Shown: positions 1 through 9,745, numbered from the stretch's first letter. The stretch is 64,000 nt of DNA from Sphingomonas sp. Leaf67 (GCF_001421965.1 NZ_LMLP01000021.1:1-64000); one strand, 5' to 3'. Translations and numbers: made by a program. Notes: generated from the letters alone by a model not told the origin.

Positions 1-194
1 TCAGATGCGTCTGCGCCTTGGTCTGCTGGTGGGGTTCGGGCGCGCCGATCCGCGCGAAGGCGAGGTGGTAGCAGGAGTTGGCGTCGGTGAAGATGGCGCC
101 GATCTGGCCGACAGCGGCCTTGGCCAGGGCGTAGATGGCGCTCGCGCTGGTGACGCCGCGATCGCTCACATGATAGGCGACAACGCGTCGATGC
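1..194 (-). pseudogene. IS1-family transposase, C-terminal fragment
   Basis: Read on the minus strand, one frame gives RRVVAYHVSDRG, then GAIFTDANSCYHLAF and PHQQTKAQTHL, before running off the window start. The pattern (RRVVAY, a D in FTD, then a basic stretch) fits the catalytic half of IS1-type (InsB) transposases. It has no start of its own: its upstream neighbour is the end of an IS256-like element, and the N-terminal zinc-binding half of an IS1-type transposase lies on the other side of that element at 1340-1572. I infer one IS1-like gene disrupted by the IS256-like insertion. About 60 codons expected between the halves are missing, so there has also been a deletion. Confidence 0.6.
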
Positions 195-228
195 GGGCCT
201 GTCAGGAATTTCGTGTGCGGACGGGCGG
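195..228 (+). repeat. Left terminal inverted repeat of the IS256-like element
   Basis: Starts GGGCCTGTCAGGAATTTCGT and pairs with the complement of 1299-1331. The transposase stop codon (236-238) is only eight bases inside it. Confidence 0.7.
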
Positions 229-235
229 ATGAACA

Positions 236-1274
236 TTACGCCGCCATGGCCCTGATGAAGCGCTCGCCGAAGATGACGGCGAACTGGGCCTTGGCCATGG
301 TCCACTCGCGTGGCGGCATCCTCCACTCTTTCTCCGAGCGGTTCAAGATCAGGTAGAGCAGCTTGGTGGCGGCCTCATCGCTGGGGAAATGCCCCCGGGC
401 ACGCACGGCGAGTTCAGCGCCTCGATGGCGTTGGTAGTGTAGATGATCCGGCGAACCTCGTCGGGGAAGGCGAAGAACGGGATCACCTCCGCCCAGGCCC
501 GTCTCCAGCTCTGGCCGATGGCGGGATAGCGGGTGCCCCAGGGACCGGCCTCGAAGACCGTCAGTGCCTGCTCGGCCGCCTCGGCGCTGGGCGCGCGGTA
601 GACTCCCTTCAGCGCCGTCGCCAGACCCTTGCGGTCCTTCCACGAGACGAAGTCCATCGAGTTTCGCAGCAGGTGGACGATGCACGTCTGGACGATCGCG
701 TCGGGACACACCGCGGTGATCGCCTCGGGAAAACCCTTCAGGCCGTCGACGACGGCGAGCAGGATATCCTCGGTGCCGCGGTTCCTGAGCTCGTTCATGA
801 CCCTGAGCCAGAACTTCGCACCCTCGTTCTGTTCGAGCCACAGGCCCAGCACCTCCTTGGCGCCATCGGCACGGACGCCCAGCGCGATGTGGATGGCTTT
901 GTTACGGACCATGCCCTCGTCGCGGATCTTCACCCGCAAGGCGTCGAAGAAGACGAGCGGATAGACCGGATCGAGCGGCCGTTGCTGCCAGGTCGCCACC
1001 TCGTCGAGCACGGCGTCTCCCGGGTGCTCATGCCCCGCGCGTACATCGACACGATCTTCTCATCGAAGCCGGGGAAGCGCCGCTGGTATTTGGCGATCAG
1101 TTGCGGGTCGAAGCTGGCCTGCCGGTCGCGCGGTACGTCGATCGCCAGCTTGCCCGTATCAGTCGTGATCGTCTTCCGACCGTAGCCGTTGCGCGAATTG
1201 CCGGCGCCGTCGTCCCCGGCCAACAGCTGATCCAGAAGATCATTCGGTATCGCAGGCTCTTTGCGTCGAGACAT
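236..1274 (-). pseudogene. IS256-family transposase, disrupted
   Basis: The minus strand encodes an IS256/MULE-type DDE transposase in three frames. The N-terminal piece (from 1274) reads [18 protein letters not shown] and reaches YARGMSTRE. Near 1015 the frame changes and roughly 20-25 codons are missing. The middle piece carries the catalytic Asp regions ([25 protein letters not shown]) and the Glu region ([12 protein letters not shown]). Near 410 a second small deletion shifts the frame, after which [18 protein letters not shown] and the C-terminal end FIRAMAA follow. Intact family members are about 400 residues. The two lesions make it a pseudogene; assignment to the family is secure from the motif order. 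Confidence 0.85.
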
Positions 1275-1298
1275 ATCGGGGCTCCTTCTTTCCCGTTA

Positions 1299-1331
1299 TG
1301 CCCGCCCGCACACGAAACTCCTGACAGGCCC
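1299..1331 (-). repeat. Right terminal inverted repeat of the IS256-like element
   Basis: Complement of the left end: ...CGCACACGAAACTCCTGACAGGCCC. It lies about 25 bases upstream of the transposase start codon at 1274, as expected for this family. Confidence 0.7.
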
Positions 1332-1339
1332 CCGCATGC

Positions 1340-1572
1340 TCCTTACAGATCCACTTGAGGCCCCCCGCCGACGATGCACCGATCGCCCGGCCGATCGCCC
1401 GGATGCCCATTCTGTTCATGTACATCTCGATCGCCAGGGCTTTCGTCTCGGCACTGAACCTGGGCTGGCTGTCGGTGCAGTAGCGACCGCAGGTCCGGCA
1501 CGCGTAGCGCTAATGGCCCGACTTGCGTCCCCGCTTGATCAGGTCCGTCCCATCACACTCTGGACACCGCAT
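1340..1572 (-). pseudogene. IS1-family transposase, N-terminal fragment
   Basis: From an ATG at 1572 the minus strand reads MRCPECDGTDLIKRGRKSGH, then an amber codon (1510-1512) where IS1 InsA proteins usually have Gln, then RYACRTCGRYC. The two CxxC pairs form the InsA-type zinc finger. Downstream EMYMNRMGIRAIGRAIG is the helix-turn-helix region. The reading stops at the edge of the IS256-like element. It is the N-terminal partner of the fragment at 1-194. Dead because of the amber codon and the interruption. Confidence 0.6.
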
Positions 1573-1658
1573 CCCATCCTCCCTGTCCCAAATTACACGA
1601 ACAGAAGAGAATCCAAAAAGCACCTCATGTAAACAGTCCCCCGTGCCGGGGAGGAGCT

Positions 1659-2276
1659 TCAGGCTGGTGCCGTTGCGCCGACCGGGCCGACTTCGGCCGG
1701 TTCTTCACGAGAATAGACCCCGGTGAGCAGCCCCGCCGCCAGCACCCGCCCGGCCATTGCCTCGACCACCGCGCTGCGGCCGGGATTGGGGTCGAGCTGC
1801 GGCGCGTCCTTCAGCGCGAACAATTGGAAGGCGTAGCGATGTTCGCCGTGCCCGGTCGGTGGATCGGGCGGCAGCCAGCCTTCGCGTAGATAGCTGTTGC
1901 GGCCGACATCGCCATGGAGCGCATCGCCGTCGCCATCGGGGCGGATCGCACCTTCGGCGACCTGGCCGTCGGCAGCGGGGATGCCCCACAGGATCGCGTG
2001 GACCAGCGGCTGGGTCGAGGGGGCGTCGGGGTCCTCGACGATCAGCGCCAGCGACGTCGCTTCCGGAGGGACGCCGCGCCAGTGCAACGGCGGCGAGACG
2101 CCTTCGCCATCGGCGGTGAAACGTTCGGGCAGGCGCTGTCCGTCGGCAAAGGCGAGGCTGGCAAGGTCGAGGCTGGCGAAGTTGCCCAGTGCCGGATCGA
2201 CGATCGTCAGCTTCGACGCGCCCGCGCGGACATTGTGCAGCAGGGCGCCCAGCCACCCCGGAACATGTTCGAGCAT
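1659..2276 (-). CDS. YbhB/YbcL-type (PEBP, Raf-kinase-inhibitor-like) protein
   Basis: A 205-residue protein of the phosphatidylethanolamine-binding fold, bacterial YbhB/YbcL branch. The ligand-pocket motifs are visible: LIVEDPDAP around residue 80 and GEHRYAFQLFAL near residue 145. The core begins only around residue 35 (FADGQRLPERFTADGEGVSPPL); the N-terminal 20-30 residues are not typical. Start ATG at 2276 is preceded by AAAGGA at suitable spacing. The physiological ligand of bacterial members is not established, so no pathway is assigned. It is a lone gene between IS debris and a divergently placed patatin gene. Confidence 0.85.
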   Translation of the reverse strand: MLEHVPGWLGALLHNVRAGASKLTIVDPALGNFASLDLASLAFADGQRLPERFTADGEGVSPPLHWRGVPPEATSLALIVEDPDAPSTQPLVHAILWGIPAADGQVAEGAIRPDGDGDALHGDVGRNSYLREGWLPPDPPTGHGEHRYAFQLFALKDAPQLDPNPGRSAVVEAMAGRVLAAGLLTGVYSREEPAEVGPVGATAPA

Positions 2277-2381
2277 GATGGTCCTTTCGTCGCGATGGTC
2301 CGCCGATAACCGGCGAGACCGACGGCAAGGTCCACGGGATCGTCAGAAATCCTCGTTCGAATGTATCCACGTCCGCTGTGT

Positions 2382-2545
2382 GCGACCTCTGCGAACGTCG
2401 CAAGCTTCGCCAAAAACTCGCCGTACCCCTGCGCAGGCGGGGGTCCAGAGCCGGGCAGAACAACGGCTTGCGCCTGGAGCCCCGGACCCCCGCCTGCGCG
2501 GGAGTAGGGCCGGCGACAGGATTCCATACGTTCGCAGAGGTTGCC
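2382..2545. repeat. Nested inverted repeat (REP-like) in the 2277-2646 gap
   Basis: Two inverted repeats lie inside each other. The outer arms are 2381-2398 (TGCGACCTCTGCGAACGT) and 2528-2545, matching at 16 of 18 bases. The inner arms are 2423-2445 and 2484-2506, built on CCCTGCGCAGGCGGGGGTCC and its complement. The rest of this 370-base gap holds only the patatin upstream region. Confidence 0.7.
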
Positions 2546-2646
2546 TGTGTCGGGGTGAGACGGGGTATGATCGTCGACGACCAGTCGACCGGATACGATC
2601 CGGCATTGCTGCGTTGCAGCGTGAATCGATTTGTCCGGAGACCGTC

Positions 2647-3681
2647 ATGACCGTACCGTCCCAACCGCCGCGTCTGGCGCTCGCGCTGCAAGGGGGCGGC
2701 GCGCATGGTGCCTATGGCTGGGGCGTGCTCGACCGGCTGCTGGAGGAAGACTGGCCGATCGTCGCGGTGAGCGGCGCGTCGGCCGGGGCGCTGAACGGTG
2801 CGGCGCTGGTCACCGGCTTCGCCAGCGGCGGGCGACAGGGAGCGAAAGACGCCCTGGCGCGGTTGTGGGAGAGCGTTTCGCGCAATTCGCCGTTGCAGGC
2901 GTTCGATACCGACTTCTGGATGCTGCCGGCGTTCGAGCCATTGTTGCGCCGGTCGCTGGAGTTCGGAAAGCTGATCAGCCGCTATATCGCGCCGCTGTCG
3001 CCGGGACTGCGCGACATGCGGGCGCTGCGGCGGGTGGTTGGCGACAGTCTCGACCTGTCGCTGTTGACGTCGCCCGGCGCGATCCCGTTGTCGATCGCCG
3101 CCACGCGGGTTGCGACCGGGGCGGCGCGGCTGTTCCAGAATGACGAGATCACGCTCGACGCACTGATGGCGTCGGCCTGCCTGCCCGAGCTGTTCGGGCC
3201 GGTGACGATCGATGGCGAACCCCATTGGGATGGCGGCTTTTCGGCCAATCCGGCGCTGGAGCCGTTGATTTTCGGGGGGCATGGCCAAACCGACATGCTG
3301 ATCGTGCAGATCACGCCGTTCGCCACCGGCGAAACGCCCGACACGCTGGTCGAGGTGATGGGACGGATGAGCGATATCGGGTTCAACGCATGTCTGCTGC
3401 GCGACTTGAAGGCGCTGACCGAGGTGCAGGCGATCGCAAGGCGCGCGCCGCCGATCGACGATAATTTCACGGCATTGGCGCGGACTAACCTGCACCTGAT
3501 GGAGGCCGCGCCGACGCTGTCCGAGCGGGGGCCGACCGGCAAGAGCGACACGCGCCGGTCGCAGTTGGAGGCGCTGCGCCAACTGGGGCGGGCGACGGCG
3601 GATGCGTGGCTGGCCGAGCATGGCGCGCGACTGGGGCAGGGATCGACGCTGACCGCACTGCCCGAGGCGGTGGCGGCCTGA
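2647..3681 (+). CDS. Patatin-like phospholipase family protein
   Basis: A 344-residue patatin-domain acyl hydrolase expected to cleave acyl esters of (phospho)lipids using a Ser-Asp dyad. The oxyanion-hole motif GGGAHGAYGWG is at residues 16-26, the nucleophile is in GASAG (about residue 46), and the catalytic Asp is in HWDGGFSANP (about residue 196). No signal peptide is seen. The open frame extends further upstream, but the ATG at 2647 directly precedes the conserved core and has GGAG in front. The stop is immediately followed by the convergent stop of the Rieske gene. Confidence 0.9.
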   Translation: MTVPSQPPRLALALQGGGAHGAYGWGVLDRLLEEDWPIVAVSGASAGALNGAALVTGFASGGRQGAKDALARLWESVSRNSPLQAFDTDFWMLPAFEPLLRRSLEFGKLISRYIAPLSPGLRDMRALRRVVGDSLDLSLLTSPGAIPLSIAATRVATGAARLFQNDEITLDALMASACLPELFGPVTIDGEPHWDGGFSANPALEPLIFGGHGQTDMLIVQITPFATGETPDTLVEVMGRMSDIGFNACLLRDLKALTEVQAIARRAPPIDDNFTALARTNLHLMEAAPTLSERGPTGKSDTRRSQLEALRQLGRATADAWLAEHGARLGQGSTLTALPEAVAA

Positions 3682-4041
3682 TCAGGCGGTGACGATCGCG
3701 CCGTCCCGTACGTCCACCGGCCACGGCGTCAGAGACTGGCCGGGGCAGGGACCGCCGAGGCACTTGCCGTCGTCGATCGCGAACAGCGCGGCGTGCCAGC
3801 TACAGGTGATCGCGCTGCCATCGGGCGTCAGATAGGCGTCGAGCGTTTGCGCGAGCGGCAGGCCCATATGCGGGCAGCGGTCGACATAGCCGACCACCGC
3901 ATCGCCGCGCCGCACGACGAGGCCGTGGAATCGCCCGGCGCGCAGTTGCAACACGTAATTGCGCGCGCGACCGTCGGCGATGTCGGTCAGCGGCCCGAGC
4001 GTGACGCCAGCTGGTGTCGCGAAGACGCGGGCGTCGCTCAT
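3682..4041 (-). CDS. Rieske (2Fe-2S) domain protein
   Basis: A 119-residue protein made of a single Rieske domain. The cluster ligands are CPHMG (about residues 58-62) and CSWHAALF (about 82-89), i.e. the CxH...CxxH pattern. It resembles ferredoxin-like components or NirD-type proteins, with no catalytic domain attached. The ATG at 4041 overlaps the hmgA stop codon in an ATGA, so the gene is translationally coupled to homogentisate dioxygenase. I infer a role in the same tyrosine/homogentisate block, perhaps as electron carrier, but nothing in the sequence proves this. A longer upstream frame exists but would run into hmgA. Confidence 0.85.
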   Translation of the reverse strand: MSDARVFATPAGVTLGPLTDIADGRARNYVLQLRAGRFHGLVVRRGDAVVGYVDRCPHMGLPLAQTLDAYLTPDGSAITCSWHAALFAIDDGKCLGGPCPGQSLTPWPVDVRDGAIVTA

Positions 4042-5330
4042 CCGGGCAGGCGCGCCTTGGCGAAACCGGTCCATACCTCGTCATAGTCAAGCTGCATGGT
4101 CGACGATGCCATCGCCCAGCGGCTCGGCTTCACGACGTGGCGGGTTTCGAACATGAACGCCATCGTGTCGGCGATCTTGTGCGGTTTGAGGTCGGCGGCG
4201 ACGGCCTTGTCATAGCTGGCCTGATCGGGGCCGTGGCCGTTCATCTGGTTGTGCAGCGACGCGCCACCGGGGGCGAAGCCGCCCTCCTTCGCATCATAGG
4301 AACCGGTGATGAGGCCCATGAACTCGCTCATGATGTTGCGGTGGAACCATGGCGGGCGGAACGTGTCTTCGGCGACCATCCAGCGCGGCGGAAAGATCAC
4401 GAAGTCGCAATTGGCGGTGCCGGGCGTGTCGCTGGGCGCGGTCAGCACGGTGAAGATCGACGGATCGGGATGGTCGAAACTGACGGTGTTGATCGTGTTG
4501 AAGCGGGTCAGGTCATAGCGGCAGGGCGCGAGATTGCCGTGCCACGCGACCACGTCGAACGGCGAATGGTCGAGCGTGGTGGTCCATAGCCCGCCCTGAA
4601 ACTTCTGGATCACGTCGCAGGGGGTGTCGCGATCCTCATACCATGCCGATGGCGTCTCGAAATCGCGGGGGTTGGCGAGGCCGTTGGCGCCGATCGGCCC
4701 GAGGTCGGGCAGGCGGAACAGGCTGCCGTAATTCTCGCAGACATAGCCGCGTGCCGCGCCATCGGGCAGCGACACGCGGAAGCGGACGCCGCGCGGGATC
4801 AGCGCGATCTGGAGCGGGGCGATGTCGATCCGGCCGAGTTCGGTGTCGATCGCCAGCCGTCCCTGCTGCGGCACGATCAGCAACTCGCCATCGGCCGAGA
4901 AGAAGGCGCGCGCCATGTCCTGGTTCGCGGCATAGAGGTGGATGCCGACGCCGCTCTGCGCCGCGACGTCGCCGGTCGCGCCATAGGTGACGAGGCCGTC
5001 GACCCAGTCGGTCGGTTCGGTCGGCAAGGGCAGCGGGTCCCAGCGCAGGCGGTTCGGGCTGGGCGGCGGACCGGCGATCGGCGCGGTTTCAACGGTCGTT
5101 GCGCCGGTGTACGGCACGAATGCGCCATGGTTGGCCGTCGGGCGCAGGCGGTAGAGCCAGGACCGGCGGTTCTCGCTGCGCGGGGCGGTGAAGGCGGTGC
5201 CGGAGAGTTGTTCGGCGTACAGGCCGAACGGGACATGCTGCGGGCTGTTGCGGCCGATCGGCAGGGCGTGCGCGACGGCCTCGGTGGCGATGTGGTTGGC
5301 GAAACCGGGGTGGTAAGCGGAGCCCGACAT
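4038..5330 (-). CDS. hmgA: Homogentisate 1,2-dioxygenase
   Basis: A 430-residue enzyme, the usual length, that opens the ring of homogentisate to maleylacetoacetate with non-haem iron. The Fe-ligand region is visible in [16 protein letters not shown] and the later [10 protein letters not shown]; the N-terminal [14 protein letters not shown] is also diagnostic. Start ATG at 5330 follows GAGAGG; the longer open frame upstream covers a REP-like repeat and is rejected. It shares an ATGA overlap with the downstream Rieske gene and follows hppD, the preceding step of tyrosine degradation, on the same strand after a 230-base gap. Confidence 0.96.
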   Translation of the reverse strand: MSGSAYHPGFANHIATEAVAHALPIGRNSPQHVPFGLYAEQLSGTAFTAPRSENRRSWLYRLRPTANHGAFVPYTGATTVETAPIAGPPPSPNRLRWDPLPLPTEPTDWVDGLVTYGATGDVAAQSGVGIHLYAANQDMARAFFSADGELLIVPQQGRLAIDTELGRIDIAPLQIALIPRGVRFRVSLPDGAARGYVCENYGSLFRLPDLGPIGANGLANPRDFETPSAWYEDRDTPCDVIQKFQGGLWTTTLDHSPFDVVAWHGNLAPCRYDLTRFNTINTVSFDHPDPSIFTVLTAPSDTPGTANCDFVIFPPRWMVAEDTFRPPWFHRNIMSEFMGLITGSYDAKEGGFAPGGASLHNQMNGHGPDQASYDKAVAADLKPHKIADTMAFMFETRHVVKPSRWAMASSTMQLDYDEVWTGFAKARLPG

Positions 5331-5351
5331 GATCCTCTCCCTCATCGTTTC

Positions 5352-5448
5352 GTCATTCCGGCGAAGGCCGGAATCCATGGTAACGCGACGTGGCGTTTCT
5401 ATCGAGTGCGAACCGTGACCATGGACCCCGGCCTGCGCCGGGGTGACG
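5352..5448. repeat. REP-like palindrome pair between hppD and hmgA
   Basis: Two short hairpins: CATTCCGGCGAAGGCCGGAATCC at 5354-5376 in essence, and ACCCCGGCctgcGCCGGGGT around 5425-5444, separated by about 50 bases. They follow the pattern of sphingomonad intergenic REP elements seen again at 26241, 38978 and elsewhere. They separate hppD from hmgA and may limit read-through or protect mRNA ends. Confidence 0.7.
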
Positions 5449-5563
5449 GTGGTTGGATTGCCCGCCGGGCCGACCGTCGGGGCGAAGCCGCGCCTTGTGG
5501 CCCGGCTCCGTCGCGCTGGCCGGGCGGGGCCGGGCACCTGCGTGCCTGCATCCGGCCAATGCC

Positions 5564-6631
5564 TCAGGCATCGACCGTGATGACCCCGCGCCGGATCTGA
5601 TCCAGCTCGATGCTCTCGTACAACGCCTGAAAATTGCCGTTGCCGAAGCCTTCATTGCCCTTGCGCTGGATGATTTCGAAGAAGATCGGCCCGAACATCG
5701 GTTCGGTGAAGATCTGCAACAGCAACCCTTCCTCGCCGACATTGCCGTCGATCAGGATGCGGTTGCGGCGCAGGCGTTCGAGGTCCTCGCCGTGCCCGGG
5801 CACGCGCTTGTCGACCAGTTCGTAATAGGTTTCGATCGTGTCCTGTAACCTCACGCCGCGCGCGCGCAGTTTTTCGACGGTCTCGAAGATGTCGTCGGTG
5901 GTGAAGGCGAGGTGCTGGATACCCTCGCCATTATAGTCGCGGATGAATTCCTCGATCTGGCTCTTGTCGTCCTGGCTTTCGTTCAGCGGGATGCGGATCG
6001 CCTTGTCCGGGGCGATCATCGCCTGGCTGAACAGGCCGGTCGCCTTGCCCTTGATATCGAAATATTTCTGCTCCTCGAATCCGAAAATCTGGTTGTAGAA
6101 GGTCGACCAGGTCCGCATCTGCCCGCGCTTCACATTGTGGGTCAGGTGGTCGAGCAGGTCGAGGCCGACATGGTTCGCGGCTTCCGCCTCGGCAGCGCCC
6201 GGAATCGCATCCCAGTCGTCGTACAGCGATCCGGCCGCGCCGTGCCGGTCGACCAGATACAGCATCGATCCGCCAATGCCCTGCAACGCATAGCCTTCAC
6301 CGAGCACGCCACGCGAAGGGTCGGCAGGCATCGCACCGCGCGCGACAGCCGCTTCGAACGCCGCTTTCGCATCGGCGACGCGGAACGCCATGCCCGATGC
6401 CGATGGCCCATGCTGCGCAGCAAAGTCCGCAGCATGTCCATCGGGAATACGGTTGAGCAGCAGGTTGATGCGGCCTTGCCTGTAGCGGACGACGTCGCGA
6501 CTGCGATGCCTCGACGCGGCGACGAAGCCGAATTGTTCGAGCTGTGCGGCCATGCGGTCGAGATCGGGGGCGGTGAATTCGCAGAATTCGAAACCGTCGA
6601 GACCCATCGGGTTGACGTCCATATGCTCCAC
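5564..6631 (-). CDS. hppD: 4-Hydroxyphenylpyruvate dioxygenase
   Basis: A 355-residue Fe(II) enzyme converting 4-hydroxyphenylpyruvate to homogentisate, the substrate of the neighbouring hmgA. It has the two vicinal-oxygen-chelate repeats; the C-terminal one holds the metal ligands in [18 protein letters not shown] and [14 protein letters not shown]. The start is taken as GTG at 6631 because AGGAGG stands eight bases before it; an in-frame ATG two codons later (6625-6623) is less well spaced. Only 43 bases separate it from the LysR gene upstream, and those bases hold a perfect 22-base palindrome, a likely regulatory site. Confidence 0.96.
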   Translation of the reverse strand: MEHMDVNPMGLDGFEFCEFTAPDLDRMAAQLEQFGFVAASRHRSRDVVRYRQGRINLLLNRIPDGHAADFAAQHGPSASGMAFRVADAKAAFEAAVARGAMPADPSRGVLGEGYALQGIGGSMLYLVDRHGAAGSLYDDWDAIPGAAEAEAANHVGLDLLDHLTHNVKRGQMRTWSTFYNQIFGFEEQKYFDIKGKATGLFSQAMIAPDKAIRIPLNESQDDKSQIEEFIRDYNGEGIQHLAFTTDDIFETVEKLRARGVRLQDTIETYYELVDKRVPGHGEDLERLRRNRILIDGNVGEEGLLLQIFTEPMFGPIFFEIIQRKGNEGFGNGNFQALYESIELDQIRRGVITVDA

Positions 6632-6646
6632 GGCAGCATCCTCCTA

Positions 6647-6668
6647 TTTCGTATCAATTGATACGAAA
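6647..6668. promoter_or_regulatory. Perfect 22-bp palindrome upstream of hppD (candidate operator)
   Basis: The sequence is TTTC-GTATCAATTGATAC-GAAA, with no mismatch over 22 bases, centred between 6657 and 6658. It starts immediately upstream of the hppD ribosome binding site and ends six bases before the lysR stop codon. A symmetric AT-rich site in such a GC-rich context is typical of a dimeric repressor site (MarR, GntR or similar). The protein that binds is unknown; the adjacent LysR protein is one candidate, though LysR sites usually have the T-N11-A form. Confidence 0.65.
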
Positions 6669-6674
6669 CTGATC

Positions 6675-7529
6675 CTAACCGACGTGCGTGTCAAGCGGCT
6701 CCCAAGGCGGCGACGACAGGCGATCGGCGAGGAAATCGACGAAGGCGGTGACTGCGGGGCGCGGCTGGCCGGCGTGCAGCGCGTGGATGGCAAGGTCATG
6801 CGCGCCCTCCCATTCGGGCAGGACGCGGACCAGCCGGCCAGCGGCCAGCGCCAGCTCGCGGACGATCTCGCTCGAATCGGTGCGGACGTGCGACACGCCC
6901 TCGACCACCGCGCGTCGGGCCGGTCGAAGCAGCGTCCACGGCAATTGCCCCTGCGCCGCAAGCAGGCGATGGCCAGCCAGCGTGGCGGGGCTGGTCGGCA
7001 CGCCGTGCGCGGCCAGATAGGCGGGACTGGCGCACACCACGCGCCGGTTGCCCGCCAGCGACCGCGCGACATAGCCGGCAGGCGGCTCGGCGGTGATGCG
7101 GATCGCACAGTCGATCCGTTCGGCGGCAAGATCGACATAGCCGTCCGACAGGGTCAGTTCGAGGGCGATGGCCGGATAGGTGCGCAGGAAGTCGCCGAGA
7201 TGGGGCGCGATATGCAGCCGTGCGAACGAGGTCGGCGCGGCGATGCGGAGCGGCCCGGCAGGGGTCGCAGCTGCACCGGTCACCCGCGCCTCCGCTGCAG
7301 CCAGCGCGGCGAGAATCTGGGTCAGGTCGGCATGGAGTTGCGTACCGATCGGGGTCGGGTGCAGCCGCCGCGTCGTTCGTTCGATCAACCGCACCCCGAG
7401 CCGCGCCTCCAGCCGGGCCAGCCGTTTCGAGACCATCGCCGGCGATATGCCGCTGTTCCGAGCGGTCGCGGCGATGCTGCCGCTGTCGAGGATGGCGACG
7501 AACAGCGCATGGTCGGGGTCGAGGGTCAT
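6675..7529 (-). CDS. LysR-family transcriptional regulator
   Basis: A 284-residue LysR regulator: winged helix-turn-helix at residues 1-60 (GSIAATARNSGISPAMVSKR is the DNA-reading part), then a LysR substrate-binding domain that includes RIAAPTSFARLHIAPHL. The start is set at ATG 7529 because GGAGG precedes it at five bases; a codon four positions upstream (7541) would place that GGAGG inside the gene. It is divergent from malate synthase G and lies directly upstream of hppD on the same strand, so either could be a target. The effector is unknown. Confidence 0.9.
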   Translation of the reverse strand: MTLDPDHALFVAILDSGSIAATARNSGISPAMVSKRLARLEARLGVRLIERTTRRLHPTPIGTQLHADLTQILAALAAAEARVTGAAATPAGPLRIAAPTSFARLHIAPHLGDFLRTYPAIALELTLSDGYVDLAAERIDCAIRITAEPPAGYVARSLAGNRRVVCASPAYLAAHGVPTSPATLAGHRLLAAQGQLPWTLLRPARRAVVEGVSHVRTDSSEIVRELALAAGRLVRVLPEWEGAHDLAIHALHAGQPRPAVTAFVDFLADRLSSPPWEPLDTHVG

Positions 7530-7660
7530 TCGTTCCTCCATAGAATGACTGTCTTGCGATTATGACCGCTACCGATGCGAAAGGCGAGGTGGTAGCGCTT
7601 CGTCGTACAACAACCGTCTGTCCGGCATTCGCTGGGACGACGTGCGGGGAGGATGCCGTG

Positions 7661-9745
7661 ATGCAAGCCTATGTCGATCGTGCCGGACTGTCGGTCGCCG
7701 CCGAACTGGCCGAGTTCATCGAAGCGCGGGCGTTGCCCGGCACCGGCATCCCGGTCGACTCCTTCTGGGCAGGATCGGCCGCGATCCTTGCGCGCTTCGC
7801 CCCCGAGAATCGCGCGCTGCTCGCCCGGCGCGATGCGTTGCAGGTGCAGCTGGATGCATGGTTCGTCGAGCGCGCGGGCCAAGCGATCGATCCGGCCGAA
7901 CAGGCGGCGTTCCTGCGTTCGATCGGTTATCTGGTCGACGAGCCTGCGCCGTTCGAGGTCGACCCGACCGGCGTCGACGCGGAGATCGCGACGCTGGCCG
8001 GGCCGCAGCTGGTCGTCCCGATCCTGAACGCGCGGTTCCTGCTGAACGCCGCCAATGCGCGCTGGGGCAGCCTCTACGATGCGTTGTACGGCACCGACGC
8101 GATCCCCGGTACGCCGGCACCGGGCGGCTATGATGCGGCGCGCGGGCAGGCGGTGATCGACCGCGCGAAGGCGTTTCTGGACGAGACGGTGCCGCTGGCC
8201 GGGTCGAGCTGGCGCGACTGGACCGGCGACGCGCCGCGACTGGCCGACCCTGCGCAACTGCTCGGGCGGGCGGGTGATAATCTGCTGCTGCGGCATCACG
8301 GGCTGCACATCGAACTGGTCATCGATCGCGACCATGCGATCGGGCGCACCGATCCGGCGGGGCTGGCCGACATCCTGCTCGAATCGGCGCTGACCACGAT
8401 CTGCGATCTGGAGGATTCGGTCGCGGCGGTCGATGCCGGGGACAAGGTCGCGGCCTATGCCAATTGGCTGGGGCTGATGCGGGGCGATCTGTCGGCCAGC
8501 TTTGCAAAGGGCGGACGGACGGTCATCCGCACCCTTGCCGCCGATCGCCGCTATGTCGACGGCGATGGCGGCGAACTGGTCCTGCCGGGACGGTCGCTGC
8601 TGTTCGTGCGCAATGTCGGGCATTTGATGACGACGCCCGCGTTGCTGCTGGCCGATGGCGGCGAGGCACCCGAAGGCATCCTCGACGCGATCGTCACCAG
8701 CCTGATCGCGCTGCACGACCTGAACGGTGCGCGCGCCAATAGTCGGGCGGGATCGATCTATATCGTCAAACCCAAGCAGCACGGGCCGGAGGAGGTCGCG
8801 TTCACCGATCGGCTGTTCGACGCGGTCGAGGACCTGCTGACGCTGCCACGCCATACGATCAAGGTCGGGGTGATGGACGAGGAACGGCGCACCTCCGCCA
8901 ATCTGGCGGCGTGCATCCATGCCGTTCGCCACAGGATCGTGTTCATCAATACCGGTTTCCTCGACCGCACCGGCGACGAACTGCACAGCGCGATGCATGC
9001 CGGGCCGATGATCCCCAAGGGTGAGATGAAGGGGGCCGACTGGATCGCGGCCTATGAGGATCGCAACGTCCAGATCGGACTTGCCTGTGGCCTTGGCGGG
9101 CGGGCGCAGATCGGCAAGGGGATGTGGGCCGCGCCCGACCGGATGGCCGATATGCTGCACCAGAAGATCGCGCATCCGATGAGCGGGGCCAGCACCGCGT
9201 GGGTGCCGTCGCCGACCGCCGCAACGCTGCACGTGCTGCATTATCATACGGTCGATGTTGCGCAGCGACAGGCGGCACGGGCGGCCGAACCGGTCGCGCC
9301 GCTGACGCGGTTGCTGACCTTGCCGCTCGCTGTCGGGCGGAACTGGCAGCCGCAAGAGGTCGCGCGGGAGCTCGACAATAATGCGCAGGGAATCCTCGGC
9401 TATGTCGTGCGCTGGATCGATCAGGGGATCGGGTGTTCCAAGGTGCCCGACATCCATGACGTCGGCCTGATGGAGGACCGCGCGACGCTGCGCATTTCGT
9501 CGCAGCACATCGCCAACTGGCTGCTGCACGGGGTGTGTTCTGCGGCGGAGGTCGATGCGGCGTTCGACCGGATGGCGCTCAAGGTCGATGCGCAGAATGC
9601 GGGCGATCCGGCGTATCGGCCGCTGGCGGGCGGGGTCGCGCTGGCGGCGGCGCGGGCGCTGGTGTTCGAGGGACTGGCCCAGCCCAATGGTTATACCGAG
9701 CCGTTGCTGCATGCGTATCGGAAGGTGGCGAAAGCGGTGGGGTGA
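7661..9745 (+). CDS. glcB: Malate synthase G
   Basis: A 694-residue enzyme of the glyoxylate bypass that condenses glyoxylate with acetyl-CoA to malate. Diagnostic parts are [66 protein letters not shown] and [19 protein letters not shown], which carry the Mg2+ and catalytic residues of the G isoform. The frame is open from 7562, but the conserved start [11 protein letters not shown] is at 7661 with GGGGAGG in front. The stretch 7562-7660 then acts as leader and contains a small hairpin (CGCTACC ... GGTAGCG, 7567-7597). Confidence 0.95.
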   Translation: MQAYVDRAGLSVAAELAEFIEARALPGTGIPVDSFWAGSAAILARFAPENRALLARRDALQVQLDAWFVERAGQAIDPAEQAAFLRSIGYLVDEPAPFEVDPTGVDAEIATLAGPQLVVPILNARFLLNAANARWGSLYDALYGTDAIPGTPAPGGYDAARGQAVIDRAKAFLDETVPLAGSSWRDWTGDAPRLADPAQLLGRAGDNLLLRHHGLHIELVIDRDHAIGRTDPAGLADILLESALTTICDLEDSVAAVDAGDKVAAYANWLGLMRGDLSASFAKGGRTVIRTLAADRRYVDGDGGELVLPGRSLLFVRNVGHLMTTPALLLADGGEAPEGILDAIVTSLIALHDLNGARANSRAGSIYIVKPKQHGPEEVAFTDRLFDAVEDLLTLPRHTIKVGVMDEERRTSANLAACIHAVRHRIVFINTGFLDRTGDELHSAMHAGPMIPKGEMKGADWIAAYEDRNVQIGLACGLGGRAQIGKGMWAAPDRMADMLHQKIAHPMSGASTAWVPSPTAATLHVLHYHTVDVAQRQAARAAEPVAPLTRLLTLPLAVGRNWQPQEVARELDNNAQGILGYVVRWIDQGIGCSKVPDIHDVGLMEDRATLRISSQHIANWLLHGVCSAAEVDAAFDRMALKVDAQNAGDPAYRPLAGGVALAAARALVFEGLAQPNGYTEPLLHAYRKVAKAVG

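Larger units (their letters stand above)
195..1331. mobile_element. IS256-family insertion sequence (decayed)
   Basis: The element is bounded by terminal inverted repeats beginning GGGCCTGTCAGGA at 195 and its complement ending at 1331; the match continues for about 30 bases with a few differences. Inside lies one transposase gene on the minus strand, filling most of the element, which is the normal IS256 layout. The transposase is broken by two deletions, so the copy cannot move by itself. The flanks share only about 4 of 8 bases, so I see no convincing target duplication. Both flanks hold pieces of an IS1-type transposase, so the element is nested in an older one. Confidence 0.75.

Noticed and set aside
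195..1340. A target-site duplication around the IS256-like element
   Set aside because: The flanking bases share only about 4 of 8 positions, which could be chance, and the flanks look rearranged.
1897..2646. N-terminal extension of the patatin gene
   Set aside because: The extension crosses the PEBP gene and a palindromic repeat; the ATG at 2647 has a ribosome site and starts the conserved domain.
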